Shown here in pieces: positions 29,701-37,974 of a stretch of 49,932 nucleotides of DNA. The position numbers and the translations under genes are program-made. A model generated the notes under the pieces. It did no database searches and had not been told where the DNA came from. It worked only from the letters and a program-made list of their open reading frames with translations. The stretch comes from Leishmania donovani (lineage: Eukaryota > Euglenozoa > Kinetoplastea > Trypanosomatida > Trypanosomatidae): positions 555,487 through 605,418 of the forward strand of contig NC_018240.1 in assembly GCF_000227135.1 (NCBI RefSeq), in the 5' to 3' direction. Every line of letters begins with the position of its first letter. Within the stretch, counting starts at the first letter, position 1.

Positions 29701-32700
29701 CCACTGGCGTACATCAGCGTCAGCGCCACTTCCCACCGCGAGCCCTGACAGGCGCTGAGCAGCAGCAGCTGCAGCGAGGCGATGGCCTCCGACAGGGATG
29801 TCGCAAAGGACGCAAACTTGCGGACGGACCGTATCGCGGTGCTCGCATCCCACAGACGCTGCCACTGCACAGACGACTCCTCGAGAAGCGTGCGAAGGGT
29901 GCCACAGAGCTCCGTGAGGGATGCCGCGCTGCCCGGCCCCGCACTGTCGTCATCCACGCCGAGCAGAGGCGCCGCGGCGAGCACAGTGGTGAAACTCTGC
30001 GCCACTGCGTCAAGCAGCACTTCCATAGCCGGCACTCGCTCCTCCGCGGTGACGGAAGGCGGTGAGGCAACAGCGGCACCGCCGGCGGCCGTGGAGGCGC
30101 GAGGCGAGGAGGCGCCAGAGGAGGCGCGAAGCAGGTCCCTCAGGAGATGCGCGCGATGGCGGACGTCGGGCAAGAATAGCTCGACGCCCTCGATGGTGAT
30201 GATGCGGGCGAGGGTCACGACATCCGGCGAGAGTGTGAGCCCATCCTCGTTGATGATGTCGCCGAGGAGGCCTAGCAGCGTGAAGCTGTCTGTTGAGAAG
30301 CCGTCGCCGTCGTCTGCACTACTACTGCCGGGGTGCCCAATCGCCGACCGCCGCGACCGCACCACCGACGCACTGGCGCGTCGTCGTAGCGAAGACGCGT
30401 GAAGCTCGCGCAGTAGCAGCGTCATTGTGGCCTTGGAGACGTGCGTTGGCGAGCTCTGCGATTCATCGGCCGCGTCGCCACCGTCGCGCTCCGTGCCCTC
30501 TCTCACCACTGTCAGCCCCAACGGCGTGGGGTGGAGGCCGAAGGCCCGCGCGCGGCGCACCAGCCGCAGTAAGACGCGCAGCGCTGCTGCCACCACCACC
30601 CACGACACGGAGCTCTTCAGCGCGACGGCGCGACGCGCGTTGTTCGATTTGACAACGCGAAAGTGCTCGCCCAAGATGAGCCGCACCTCCGTTACGCATC
30701 GACTCCCCACATCGTCCGCGAGGGGAGAGAAGAGTGTCTGATCGACGCCGGGCTCCGCCTCGGCGTGGAGGGCCAGAAGCTTCAGAAGCCACAACGCCAC
30801 CGTGCCGTAGGTAACCACCGACGAAGGCTGTGCGACGAGTGCCGTGAAGGACGACAAGCGTGAGAGGGTCTGGGTGGCCTGTGACGCAGCCGCCTCGCTA
30901 GATCTCTGAGAGTCTGCCGTGTTGCGATCCATGCCGACAGGGTTGATCTCGCTCGTCGTCGTCGAGCCCAACGAGTCGCGCGGCTCCCCTTCCTCTGTGC
31001 CGTCGCCATCCTCGTCCCCTCCCTCGTTCGCCAGTGTGCTGAGGTTGTCCAGGCCCTCTTCATCCTCCATGAGAGGCAGGGGTGCCACGGCGAGCACCCG
31101 GTCGCGCGGTCGCTGCGGCGCTGCCCCGGGGCTGCCGAGCAGGGAGAGAAGGTAGGACGCCTCCTGCTCGCCCTTCACAAGACCGACATCCACCTCGAAC
31201 AGCTCCCACAGCCTCCCCTGCGGGTCGGCGCGCATCATATGTCGCACCGGGCTGCGGCTTGTCAGGAAGAAGAGCGAGTGATGCGCGACGCCGGCAGCGA
31301 GGTCGAAGAACATGAGCACGTGGCCGCCCTCCCTAAGCGCATACGGGCCATCATCGCTGATGGGCGTCCTGACAATGAGCGCGTGTCGCGTGGCGCAGCA
31401 GGTGCTGATGGTGAGATTGCGCCACTCGTGCAGCCGCGCGCACACCGGTGTGACGTCCGGTGACGACGCGGCCGCCGGCGCAGCCGCACCTGATGCTGTT
31501 ACTGTTGATGCAGCGGGCACACTTGCCGCAGCAGCGCTGCTACCGCCAAGCGCGCCTGAGCCGTAGCTGCGCCACGGGTGCGTATCGCACGCTTTGTGGG
31601 CCACGGCCCCGATGCAGACGGCGTGGCATGCCTTGACGTTGTGCACGTAGTTGAAGACGACGTTTCCGCTCTTCTCGTTGAAGAAGAGCTGCACCACAAG
31701 CCCCGGCTCGTCGCCGACGAGGGAGCGGCGGTAGTCACGACTAATCTCGCGAGCCGTGCGACCCAGCCGCCACACGCGCAAGCCCGTCAGCAAGCACGTG
31801 CAGTTCGCCCCCACCGTCCACCGCTGCTTTGGTGAGTCGAGTGACACGTGTGGACCCTGGCGGTTGCCGGCCACTTCCTCACCATCAAACAGGAGCCGCC
31901 ATCGCCCGTTGAAGACGAGGCCGATGTGGAAGGGCCGGCTCTCCGCCGTGGGCGGCAGCGGCGCCGAGACAAGACACGAGCCGCGCATCTCGTGCCGATA
32001 GCCGCCGCGGATGCAGTACGCACCTTCCGACTTGATCAGCTCAATAAAGACTTCGCCGCTTGTGCTGCGGTCGCCGTGTTGGTATAGCGTTGCCGCGTCT
32101 TCCTTGTCGAGGAACTGCACCCATAGCTCCACCGTCACCTGCCCGCCCGCCACGGTCAAGTGCTCCTCTGGGCTGCCCAGATCAACAAGGCTGGGCTTGC
32201 GCAGCGCAAGGCATCGGTTCAGGCAGAGCCCCGCCGGGGCCGCGGCGGGGTGCAACGCACGTGCCCAGAGCGGCGCCGCAGTGAGCGAAGAAGCCGTTGC
32301 GGCGTTGTAGCAGTGCATCATAACGGTCCACTCTGCCGAGGTCGCTGTCGCGGCTGCAGCGGAGAGACTCTGACCAGCCGTGGAGCGGACCACCCCGCCG
32401 TTCGCCGCTGCGCTCGCCGGCGTGCCGGCTGCTGCCGCTGCACCGTTCAGCACACGCGCTGAAGGCGCCTGCTGCTGGTGGTCTTCGTAGACGACAAGGA
32501 CGCGATCCTCTGTCGTGCTCACGAGCTGGGGGTGCGCGTTAAGCGTGCAGGGCCAGCTGCCGTGCATATCTGCCCAGCGCAGGACTTGGTGCGTGTCAAG
32601 CTGGAGCCCATAAACAACCAGCGCCACCTCGGCAGATGCCATGAGGTCTGTCAGCAGCAGTACACGGGTGTGCGTCACCGCCAAGCTGGACGAGGCTGCA

Positions 32701-34715
32701 CCAACGCAGTACGCCGTTGGCTGCCTCGTCTCGACCACGAGAACGTATGGTGTGGCGGCGGAGGGGCCGTACTTGGTCAGTCCGTCTGCCGTGTGCACAA
32801 ACAGCGTAGCACCGATGCCGTAGGCCACCGATAGCACCCTCGTCACGGGGTCCACTGGCGTGGCTATGAAAGCAGAGGGGTCTTCGCATGCGCGCTTCAG
32901 TGCTCGTCCAACGTCTGGCAAGGCCTGCTGCGGCGTGAGGCCGGCAGCATGCCGGTTCAACCAATGCACTAGAGGTGGCGAGAAGATACCGGATGACACG
33001 CGTAAGAGGTACCGCGACACGCGCAGCACTTCACTCACGAGGCCACGTTGCAGGGCCAGCACCACCGCCACCTCGAGCAGCGCCGACGTCAGCGGCGTAA
33101 CAGCCGGGCCGTCACCGCCGCCGTCTTTACGCTTGCCAGCTGATGAGCCTGAACTAATGCCATTTGAGTTTGGCGCCGCTGTGGTAGGTGCTGCCTCAGC
33201 CACTTTGAGGGCAGATTCCACCAGCCTCACTATGTGGTCCACGGCAAGCTGCACCGTGTCCGGCGCCAGCGCCGAGCGCGCACCTCCGACACCGCCATGG
33301 TTGCCTCCACTGAAAGGGGAACCACGCGCACCGCCACCGCCGCCACTGCAGCCATTGCCACTGGCGCACCCGTCGTACTCCACCAGGGAGAAGATCGGCA
33401 GGGACAGCAGGTAGTCGCGGAAGCTGTGCACGAGTGAGACGGCCACCTCCTGCCCGCTCGACACGGCGCGAACAAACAAGTGCACGACAATGACGGCGCC
33501 GCAGTTCAGCGTGGCGTCGTAGCCAGCACTGTCAGCGAAGCGGAAGGCGCTGGCGCCACTGCTCGAGAGGCCTCCTGAGGTCGTGAGGGCTGATCCACCG
33601 CCGCTGCCGAGACTCGGCTCGCGCGCCGCCGAGTACAGGCGCTGCCGAAGGTACTCCGCTGTCACGTGAGGCGCAAGAAAACGGCTTTTCCCAGGCACCA
33701 CCGCAGCGTACCGGCGAACCGCCGCGAAGGCGCGTGACAGCACTGTTAGGCGCGCCGCGGCTGCTTCCGAGGACGTGTACAAGCGCATTGCTCGCTGTTC
33801 GGCAAGCCGTGCAGCGGCAAGGGCGTCCGGGGAGGACGCCAGTGATGCTGCCGCGTTGCGTTTTTTGCCAGAAGCGTCAGGGGCGGAGATGGCCGGGTGG
33901 CCAGCGTCGCCGCCGCCCGCGGTGTCGGCCATCGCGCTGCTCCACTCCAGCGACGTGTGGTGTTGAAAGAGGTTGCTGAAGAGGTACGAGTTCAGCGGCA
34001 GCCGCTGCACCTCCGAAAAGCTAAGCGGCAAGAACGCCGGTGCAAACGGGAAGGCCTGGCGCTGCAGCCACGGCAGGTGCTGCTCGGCCGTTTCGCGGAC
34101 GGCGTGGTGGTCGAAGCGAACGTGCTGGTGCCGGTAGTGGAGCGAGATGGCGGGAAACACCTCCATCGTCAGCCCGCTGAGCTCGCCGACGACCGTCTTG
34201 TCACCCACCCGCACGGTCATGACGGCGGCGTCGTAGTCGAGGGTGAGGACGACGCGGTCGCCGGTGCCAAAAGTCAGCACGCCGCCTCCGCTGTCGGTGC
34301 GACGCCAGTGGCCGTAAAACTTTCCGGCCCGGCTGAGGCACCAGCCGCCGCCCTGCGAAATAAATGTGTCGTACTTGGTGAAGTTCTTTGGCACGATGCC
34401 GAGCATGAGCCCGCTGCCATCGTTGCTCTCGCCGTGGTGCTCGATCTTGATGCCCCATTCGTGGATGCCGCGGCGAATACCCTCTGTTACCTGCAGTGTC
34501 ACCCACCCCACGCTGGGCTTCAGCGCCGACGACTCCGCAATGACGGTGTCGCTGTGTGGGGTGGAGGAGTCGATGAGATAGTTCTTGCGGGGCGCCGAGC
34601 TCTTCTCCATGCGACTCTGCATCTGGTCCACAAAGCCCATGACGGAGCTGGGGTTGTGTATTTGGCTGTGCGCCCCGCTCGCCATGCGGACGTAGAGGGA
34701 GCTGAGTTGATCCAT
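17769..34715 (-). CDS. Giant HECT E3 ubiquitin ligase with SPRY and LamG-like modules (5648 aa)
   Basis: It would transfer ubiquitin from an E2 to substrate through a cysteine thioester. Domains: SPRY-1 about residues 60-215 (WGIKIEH, GLMLGIV); a ConA/LamG-like sandwich about 829-1025 (VTVELWVQF, FNGRWRLLFDGEEV); a long alpha-helical and low-complexity middle; a second ConA/LamG-like region about 3325-3605; SPRY-2 about 4295-4510 (GMFYWEVYV, SWGFDGG); SPRY-3 about 4579-4840 (GRWYFEVVLP, SWVFDAGR) with a Gly-rich insert; and HECT about 5080-5610 (WTVSFYGEGADDVGGPYREC for the N-lobe). The catalytic cysteine is Cys5581 in LPQASTCFYWLRLP, codon 17975-17973. About 160 residues of Pro/Ser-rich sequence interrupt the C-lobe just before it, and an acidic tail follows. 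The size and SPRY-HECT pairing recall HERC1-type ligases, but no RCC1 repeats are evident. The frame is open for 16.9 kb, and the ATG sits about 50 nt from a strong splice acceptor. Confidence 0.95.
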   Translation of the reverse strand: MDQLSSLYVRMASGAHSQIHNPSSVMGFVDQMQSRMEKSSAPRKNYLIDSSTPHSDTVIAESSALKPSVGWVTLQVTEGIRRGIHEWGIKIEHHGESNDGSGLMLGIVPKNFTKYDTFISQGGGWCLSRAGKFYGHWRRTDSGGGVLTFGTGDRVVLTLDYDAAVMTVRVGDKTVVGELSGLTMEVFPAISLHYRHQHVRFDHHAVRETAEQHLPWLQRQAFPFAPAFLPLSFSEVQRLPLNSYLFSNLFQHHTSLEWSSAMADTAGGGDAGHPAISAPDASGKKRNAAASLASSPDALAAARLAEQRAMRLYTSSEAAAARLTVLSRAFAAVRRYAAVVPGKSRFLAPHVTAEYLRQRLYSAAREPSLGSGGGSALTTSGGLSSSGASAFRFADSAGYDATLNCGAVIVVHLFVRAVSSGQEVAVSLVHSFRDYLLSLPIFSLVEYDGCASGNGCSGGGGGARGSPFSGGNHGGVGGARSALAPDTVQLAVDHIVRLVESALKVAEAAPTTAAPNSNGISSGSSAGKRKDGGGDGPAVTPLTSALLEVAVVLALQRGLVSEVLRVSRYLLRVSSGIFSPPLVHWLNRHAAGLTPQQALPDVGRALKRACEDPSAFIATPVDPVTRVLSVAYGIGATLFVHTADGLTKYGPSAATPYVLVVETRQPTAYCVGAASSSLAVTHTRVLLLTDLMASAEVALVVYGLQLDTHQVLRWADMHGSWPCTLNAHPQLVSTTEDRVLVVYEDHQQQAPSARVLNGAAAAAGTPASAAANGGVVRSTAGQSLSAAAATATSAEWTVMMHCYNAATASSLTAAPLWARALHPAAAPAGLCLNRCLALRKPSLVDLGSPEEHLTVAGGQVTVELWVQFLDKEDAATLYQHGDRSTSGEVFIELIKSEGAYCIRGGYRHEMRGSCLVSAPLPPTAESRPFHIGLVFNGRWRLLFDGEEVAGNRQGPHVSLDSPKQRWTVGANCTCLLTGLRVWRLGRTAREISRDYRRSLVGDEPGLVVQLFFNEKSGNVVFNYVHNVKACHAVCIGAVAHKACDTHPWRSYGSGALGGSSAAAASVPAASTVTASGAAAPAAASSPDVTPVCARLHEWRNLTISTCCATRHALIVRTPISDDGPYALREGGHVLMFFDLAAGVAHHSLFFLTSRSPVRHMMRADPQGRLWELFEVDVGLVKGEQEASYLLSLLGSPGAAPQRPRDRVLAVAPLPLMEDEEGLDNLSTLANEGGDEDGDGTEEGEPRDSLGSTTTSEINPVGMDRNTADSQRSSEAAASQATQTLSRLSSFTALVAQPSSVVTYGTVALWLLKLLALHAEAEPGVDQTLFSPLADDVGSRCVTEVRLILGEHFRVVKSNNARRAVALKSSVSWVVVAAALRVLLRLVRRARAFGLHPTPLGLTVVREGTERDGGDAADESQSSPTHVSKATMTLLLRELHASSLRRRASASVVRSRRSAIGHPGSSSADDGDGFSTDSFTLLGLLGDIINEDGLTLSPDVVTLARIITIEGVELFLPDVRHRAHLLRDLLRASSGASSPRASTAAGGAAVASPPSVTAEERVPAMEVLLDAVAQSFTTVLAAAPLLGVDDDSAGPGSAASLTELCGTLRTLLEESSVQWQRLWDASTAIRSVRKFASFATSLSEAIASLQLLLLSACQGSRWEVALTLMYASGGGSAANRVADATRVRDGGGQGDSSNSGNGATANEVAGSGVGGVNGGGAGVGGPDSVAAAALDLQRLCFSQAAAYHPCVRAYYSALFDGTEVCLSLCVQQPAQQPPTGSTSKTAERGGGGGGDSGAPLSAMLSSLAPTFVNAPLHTALSAIPLVLAAEDAEWFLKRLEHLLMLCETLLERVELLTRPNSGTDIFTSTTNASSPVLPGSGGAISARRLVCSLREALFYASVWVAAFLFNSTAVSSASVKADAVRRRLGLLSVTTTPTTQRQTAQLTGHAPSVATATSSTTGAPPSSSTADDAAYTAVGEELARVWEHPLLEGGLWPGTVAIAAAAPQHRAQFVSQLIKNTAYWTAKQTMLDPLASKSHPAMGPLITAMAAAALHLSAVPLQHLPPTQVEEFMCAVMRKLSRPIRTELLSRRAEGEDDGSSGPPSPSSSLPPSLSRPESLRQTLTELQRRCEVLLQARTCTELWAVEDALFCIPTERVAAGRSLGSGRAAWAHPPLLPGASAPSSSAPMAPSALGALHSAWSSYQLRRMRFRAHAASHPSWTLQEATQLVTSVVLSRQITAELLRAALQQREELAALRRTGIEHIFRLVQRAPHSAESAAQLLSAQGRGAHTHYEEGIGGCGSAHVDHIRRTLFDLLRWSMEEMPAQLGASGSATRDGGSAPLSMTSTATVLCGLLDRSWRPRDFAFFVQLRVVPTMMETYVTLFVPVKRADDEEAAEVTSGMRSSGDTFGLRRPSTVAVAMTASNSSASPTDDGATATDSRAGSVEMRHVNLAERQNRDKVIAAQQARRTSKSALMTAFTLNRAGGTGGGGGGPHGSAGLMSGGTGDAALQHTAVEAMQAKVWQCFKSLALQSTAMLTPERIASLSRVEQTSVMTFLADMLGAMETELRLCRDMLSRAVKDTPTLLAQASDAAVLEPLVTVQDQVDLLLSFLSVVSGTLCSASLSVSVSAPVGHTTAGRAPNARNTSGDCSLSARDGTALFLSCTLSTMCATIAETLLELVFLDMYHARAVSADAGVGCVVRDAAACARVAALLLCRCQPSAVRGITVAPGVWQEMYESPAFAKMSLPASSPLNGGHPCMQRWLDLSVYALATTGMSRTTQHVLLAFRRLLHQPAWAAELRGFASSYQDVVHAYAASVLSSRSGGGEMVGAAGKPTLTGADDGAAGTSSNFSTNTPARGREVHAVHLYVWSAILGGQLLVPPTSPGASVTFLDEKDGYQAVTACVVDVEAMAPTSVGPGGMPTKAGTPSSAQCGRPIRGSSHFLLRTAATAAEGEKLRGVVVVPTDATGHSGNRGEVQLSPNQLFLPAWENAIVVPSYAGLVEDFLAPALRLCVPLLNEKLDTAAGFTGFELTYFITLFHLTAGVARARPDLGRQLIQCGAMKPIRQYALQGVVRLPFPLKALREFGALVAVRAAEATADRICAPPDNTDNAGGLASSVAGAAATGGAGAPSLAAALAAVSATEISRASAGSRSPFGSPVSTQHQTLPGVSEALLESLRSVSPGPSVGYPATFLSGFPQSSATAACSSGFLRDSNEYGLSRLARSLGVFGGAYGGAAISGAPSQQPMRTTCASVANILRGGSSLTTTTARIPPRTEVGSGAPMFLSFPMWPAHDVPPCGAARSGVVGQPSVPAAVEITPSRAGVHFPVWEDGFAIELAVLLSDGDMYPAMGDALSVPCSWPKPQLAAAGGNTALEFPLLTLYTSADGGSSGAVAAASSDAGLFPFLQLSVQESSLNVVVRLPPSTVGAPDGKEALRCSARRTLRREDWYHCMHVSVMCNAQSLALSRNGEMTSVEWGGAAGVGRCAEALLRREGAIRKVVLGRAETGMSSAPPREVDGPMALIGGLRLWSTSVLRTSLRVVAELVARDRALQSIGLHENVCYLDLKEGTGAVVESADSQKQFRGVLSGSVRWAAEPLPLGFYPSIELNSGGVLDGVTAPLASSIRVPRVAMAAFVDSLSSFYYERFGGDVLWSLLTLAARYATVTALEVGTSPAYALHCLADTSVTSSASAIAARSAMAFDPRQVLDPAQKVPHQLNRLFQLHDSGYLPNAHERLIHAVVQRLVAVLAAAVPEEEEKTDKSSVVARVVGGSGATAAPAASQLCGLVADTAYVLRQLRRDDGEIFVIEVPPPGQAASASAAITQPVVLPLAFTNGGAGVLTFDAKYRNMEQATVYKDVELKSVIAKYPDGQGGWPLCTLTATETPWAFLRSVPTSTSHRLAAGGKPCSPGSMPSSSIVTVTTKSLKPAILHAMVKAVCDALRSLAGASGQGHRRGNGSAGSSIAERAAACLLDARVVVSLIQQSSARSSEDDCVHFVHILTAMMRLWRDMPEVQPYDQVPLAMAMSHLNTPLCSIIQHVNSDSDIGSFVSLSTGTYSPYVQSLLGLLVSAVHADCAWTGRSYVEQLQGRWRRLWGMWQRAVVYRPSQLADAKRRRHKSAACAGSTGKGVQTALPNGGRRDGAAEEGATATTAGSSAFRALFLAPHSSSSNRYQLQGATPNMEMPHVDSLDASVAIAGSSTTGHGTTESPEPEPSDGSHAGEEGPLNGGSSASTAAASSGDSSQAPPLVVELVSMQPASTGPAGIRSSSPFSSATESHDQHPQPTQKYPRRPYPSGVSRKGNGLWVVRATCAGKEHGEEQNPFAARDGAARSVTTVRSTVGLTTGMFYWEVYVANISRAEHTAATLAGGNKLPSNILVGVATERCVPTHSSSSATGSGAHAEGRDGFLGSDGESWGFDGGRAMRLCRGYAVESSPRTRWKMDDVIGFVLDLRQNKLCCLHNGRLVSEFSDTFLSEEQRAARVAVFPVITCTGEASCEVNFGATGFASTPPPGCLPVDLSIYINEEACRVWKVVLADEVSAPLASATVAAATRAGQPARLLLPSPVIPLVGQHLTRFTQGRQGPLDVVLLSSDSNAKLVTSRECKTDDAASLLFGSVAVTSGRWYFEVVLPTEPTFSVGWHACKSLEEQGSGGRGGAGLAGLIGSAGGGAPGGSASNRDAAIASPTSPSRVQLWGDGPSWVFDAGRMIARHNKHQVSLARRVWKCGDVVGCLLDCEAGTVSFSVNGEFLKAAHGSGAVGGGGRGGGNVAGLSGNVAGLSGTRGNSEPFEATAAASATSTQDATATALFRDVCMSETHGLVPAILLEPKSSLVCLWNEEELLFPPTNGGDFRALGGASAVHDALVEMIVVPDGEAAARFRMHPLHDRGDAARQPTKEERLYKPVDAVALQKLLYYASKVQELHPTSLRSYTMPSLYGVHGAAQSLENPNASVAPPRDLDVNAVTPSRAVSQRHQQRDLCTASGLDAATLQPHLMALLLFGHLSTLLYPFAHPAALPVTVENAPLGSSWAFSELQETLRACQRYAPPWASLRALQWSLDASNGAGNAVRLSVNRRKALTVVRDSTASAVRRLRDSLFGQVYQLLASKPPEFFITSKKLWTVSFYGEGADDVGGPYRECLTQMSAELMSTSLALFLPSANMASELGEVRDSYVVNPLCAPPLELHMYRFIGRLMGGCLRGGEPLSLYLSSALWKYLVGEAADDTDMARIDMATLNALGYVEQLAGFPSPRGALGGSGDGDDAVRDEELAELCPRGFSLLNDAGVVEELVPGGEQIPVTVASADLYTHLVREHKLHRTGAAQLRALQQGFHEVVPLCSVSGLKWYELEELVCGQCDYDPDALLDAARYEGLSPTDVRVRFLRSVLRGFTRHQRALFMRFVSGRERLPPGMHLKIMPDDAPRVAPIPPITPDRAAPSLQSASPHRRQRVVTSPSHDTTTAVMTPQPPPSSEQRCGTSFVRHNTLAQSRPSSNTGSNTLPPSPPQLGFTPPPPQAVSRMVPPPALQPGQLQPVRGSGSGGQSHAPASLLSPLGMQERCRQQESKGGDGMVEDGIDFSLCDDTRLPQASTCFYWLRLPCYSSTSVMAQKLLFAIEQCVDIDADFRVHDTDVAQQEVGPSLARVSSDEDDLFEDFSHLR
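20384..20425 (-). repeat. 21-bp tandem duplication inside the HECT ligase gene
   Basis: Two exact adjacent 21-base units encode a repeated seven-residue block (GNVAGLS twice) within the Gly-rich insert of the third SPRY domain. The frame is kept. It is a likely length polymorphism between strains. Confidence 0.9.
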
Positions 34716-34765
34716 CCTTTTTGGGTTGCCGGACGAGGTCGACAGAGTGCCTCAGAGCAGCGCTG

Positions 34766-34800
34766 CTTCCGTGAGGTGAAAAAAAGACAAATTAAAAAAA
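34766..34800 (-). promoter_or_regulatory. Candidate trans-splice acceptor for the HECT ligase gene
   Basis: On the coding strand there are T runs (34791-34800 and 34779-34785, separated by AATTTGTC) and then AG at 34767-34766. The predicted 5' UTR is 50 nt before the ATG at 34715. This is the clearest such signal in the window. Confidence 0.6.
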
Positions 34801-36770
34801 AACGCGCGCTCACGCAGGCACACAGGCAGACAGACAGACCGAGAGGGGTAGGGAAAAAAAGGGTGGAGGAAAGATAAGAACGACGAGAGAGAGGCACACA
34901 CATACACGCAGGTTGCCAGTCACGCCCCAGCCTTCCCTTCCTCTACACCCGCTATTAGCGCAAGAGAGCGAGAGAGAAGGGAGGAGACAACACAGAGAGA
35001 GACAGTGCTGGGCCAGCAAAGTAAGTCGCGAGTGAAGGAGAGGCAGACTCAAAATCAGCCACTATACATGGGACTGGCGGTGGTGAGGAGGCGATGACGG
35101 AGAACGCGCGAGGGAGCGAAATATGTAGAGAAGCAGGGTGTGAGGCAGGAGAGGCGGACGGCGAAGAGGGTCGGAGCATGTAGATGATGATGTGCGTGTG
35201 CCGAAGACGCACGCGTTAAGGCACACACCTCTCTAGAGGCCCCGTGGAAAAGCGCTTCACTGTGTGGAGCTGTGGACGTCACCGTGGCTAGCCTAGACAC
35301 CCAGAGGAGAAAAGAGCAGAGACGTGCAGCGGTTATGGGGAGCGAAGAGGAATACATCACGTCTTCCACATGCGCTGATCCGACGTCAATCCTATGGCAG
35401 TGAGCCACATGCGGGAGATGTGGGTGTGGACTTTGATGGCGCGGCATCATGGTGGGTGAGATACCCCACCCACCCCCTCTAACGAAACCGCTGCTCAGCA
35501 CAGAAAAGGAGGGGTGTGTGCGCACCCTCAGAGGCCCGGCTAAAGACTTTGCGTTGCTCCTCTTTTTTTTCGTTCGGTGCTCCGCCCCACTCGCGCTGTA
35601 AACCAAGAATGTGCACGCCATCTACCTCCGCAAGCGCAAGAGGATACATAAATCCAATCCCGGTGACGCGCACACACGCGCGCTCACTCATCGACAGGGA
35701 GGCGTGCGCCTGCTCAGGGGAGAAGGAAGAGATCGCGGAGGTACAAGCGCAACAGCAACAAAGAAAAAGGGGAGGGAGGCGTGCCCTCCGCCGACGCCCC
35801 CTGACGCACGCACGCGCAGAGCGAGCGAGAGCCTCAGTGAGTGTAAGGAGTCGTTTCATGGGAGCAACACGTAAAATATAGAGAGAGAAAGGCGGCTGGG
35901 CTAACAGAGAACGAGCATAGCATGGATAGCGATAGAAGAGGGTCGAGGATGGGGGAGGGGTCATCGGATGTGGCAGGGCGCGGGAGAGGACTCGCGTAGA
36001 TGAGAGCCGTGAAGATGCGAGAGGAGCATACATGCAAGTAAGACAAGAGTTGGACTTGATGATCATTCCTCTAGGACTTGCGCGGCGCACGCCACCTTAC
36101 ACGCGCAGCAAGCCGTTGCAGGCATACTTATCCGCACTTCTGGATCCTCTTGCACCACCACCCTTCAATCACTTCCTCACTCAACGGATACACTAGAGGA
36201 GGGAGTTCAGCACACCGCAGAGCAGCGGCGCCGCGGATAAGATCCACCCCTTGGCATACCTCGATTTACGGAGGCCAAGCGATGGCATTACCATGGAGGA
36301 GTGGGGGCGGGGGAGGGCTGCAGAGATGAGGAGGCGGGGGAAGAAGGTACCTTGCAGAAACGAATGCGTGCCCACGACGAAAACTTGTCAACAGTCACAG
36401 CGAGAGACGGAGAGCACGAGGGCGGGAGGGGTGGTGGTGGTGGTGATGTTAGCTGCTGGAGGGCGTTGCAGGTGATGGGGTGGTGGAGATGGAAAGGTAC
36501 CAATCGAGGAGAGTGAGACGGCGGAGGAGTGAGAGTGCGCGCGCGCAATGTCCGGTGTGCCGCGCGAGAAGAGTAAGGAGTCGAGGTGAAAAAGCACGAG
36601 CCCAACTTCCATGCATAACGACACAAAAGCAACAGTACGGCCAATGCGCCCAGCAGCAACTACGAGGTGTTTTGGGGTGTGCGCTCGTGCGTTGCGGGTG
36701 GATCTGTGGACAGCATCCGGTCCTGTAGCGGAAGGAAACGAGCGAAGGGAGCAGACAAGAAGATCTGCCG

Positions 36771-36784
36771 ATATATATATATAT
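36771..36784. repeat. AT dinucleotide microsatellite
   Basis: Seven AT units in an otherwise GC-rich spacer; one of few AT-rich spots in the window. Confidence 0.85.
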
Positions 36785-37949
36785 GTATAGATGAGGTGAT
36801 CGTTGCAGCGGTGCCGCATGCATATTCTCTCTTGCTCACTAGCTCTCTGTGTATGTGTTCTAGCTTTCTGTATCTCGGGAATCCGAGAGCTTTTTATGCG
36901 TGTGCGCGCGAGTGCTGCCAAGGAAGACCACAGCATCAGTGATGGGAGCACGTACACATGCACGCACGTGCGCACGTCGAGTCGACGTCAAACACGCGAG
37001 CGAGGTTGCATGAATAAGAATGGCTGTTGTCTTCGTGTTTGCTTGCCTGCCCCTCGCAGGGGGCCTGTCGGCTCTTTGCAGCAAGCCGTGTGCCTGCGTC
37101 GGTGTGTGGAAGGGGTGGGGTGCGTGGGCGGAAGAGGAGCGCCCGAGAAATGAGTTAAGTAGAGGGCACGGCGAAAGAATCGGGGATGGCTCATAGATGA
37201 GAGAGCACCTCCAAGGGCGGAGGCAGGTGAGTGCGCCCTTGACGCCATGGATGCTAGGTGCGTGGCCGACTCGCCTTGTTCGAAACACGCACTCGAGCAG
37301 CAGAAGCAGCGGCTAGCGCGTCAGCAGTTGCTGACGAGCAGTCATGCTTCCTTGTCGAGTTTCCTTTCACTCTGAAATGCAGCAAGAGCACGCGCTGCGC
37401 AGCGTGTCCCAGGGTAACCGTAAGTGGTGATTGCGGCTTGGCAGAGGCGCACACACGGGCGCTGCCGTCGCCACCACACCTCGACGGTCACCTCCATCCT
37501 TTTTTTTTCGTTTTGTTTAGGCGTCCACACGCTGCTATCGTCGTTGAAGTGCGTACACACTTCGGTCATACACACACATGGAGAGAGAAAGAAACGGAGG
37601 AAACCACCAGAACAGCACAGCATCACACAGAGCACGCGGCAGACACACCGAACATACGCACACGTGCGCATGTGTGGGCGGGAGAGAGTGGGGCGTTAGC
37701 GTGGCTCTGCACTCGACCGCCCATAACCGCTCACAACAGCACGCATACGCAGAGGGGCCATCCGTGCACACACCGTGAAGAGCCTCCGCCTGGCTTCCTT
37801 TGCCGGCGATCCAGCATAACGCCGCTTCTCCACACGCGGCGCCGATACACAACACATGTGCACGCGCAGGCACGTCGTCGTCAAAGAGTTACGGAGAGAG
37901 AAAGAACAGGTTCGAAGAGCGCAGAGATACGCGGCAACGCCTCTGTGCC

Positions 37950-37974
37950 CACACACACACACACACACACACAC
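37950..37974. repeat. CA/TG dinucleotide microsatellite
   Basis: Twelve CA units followed by CG/CA-mixed sequence, about 250 bases downstream of the RanBP1-like stop codon, so probably within its 3' UTR. Confidence 0.9.

Noticed and set aside
33897..34877. 326-codon plus-strand open frame
   Set aside because: Antisense to the start of the HECT ligase, running past its ATG; no independent evidence of a gene and opposite to the direction of every supported gene.
35479..36090. 203-codon minus-strand frame in the long spacer
   Set aside because: Cys/Ser/Arg-rich text with no domain; composition matches other chance frames here.
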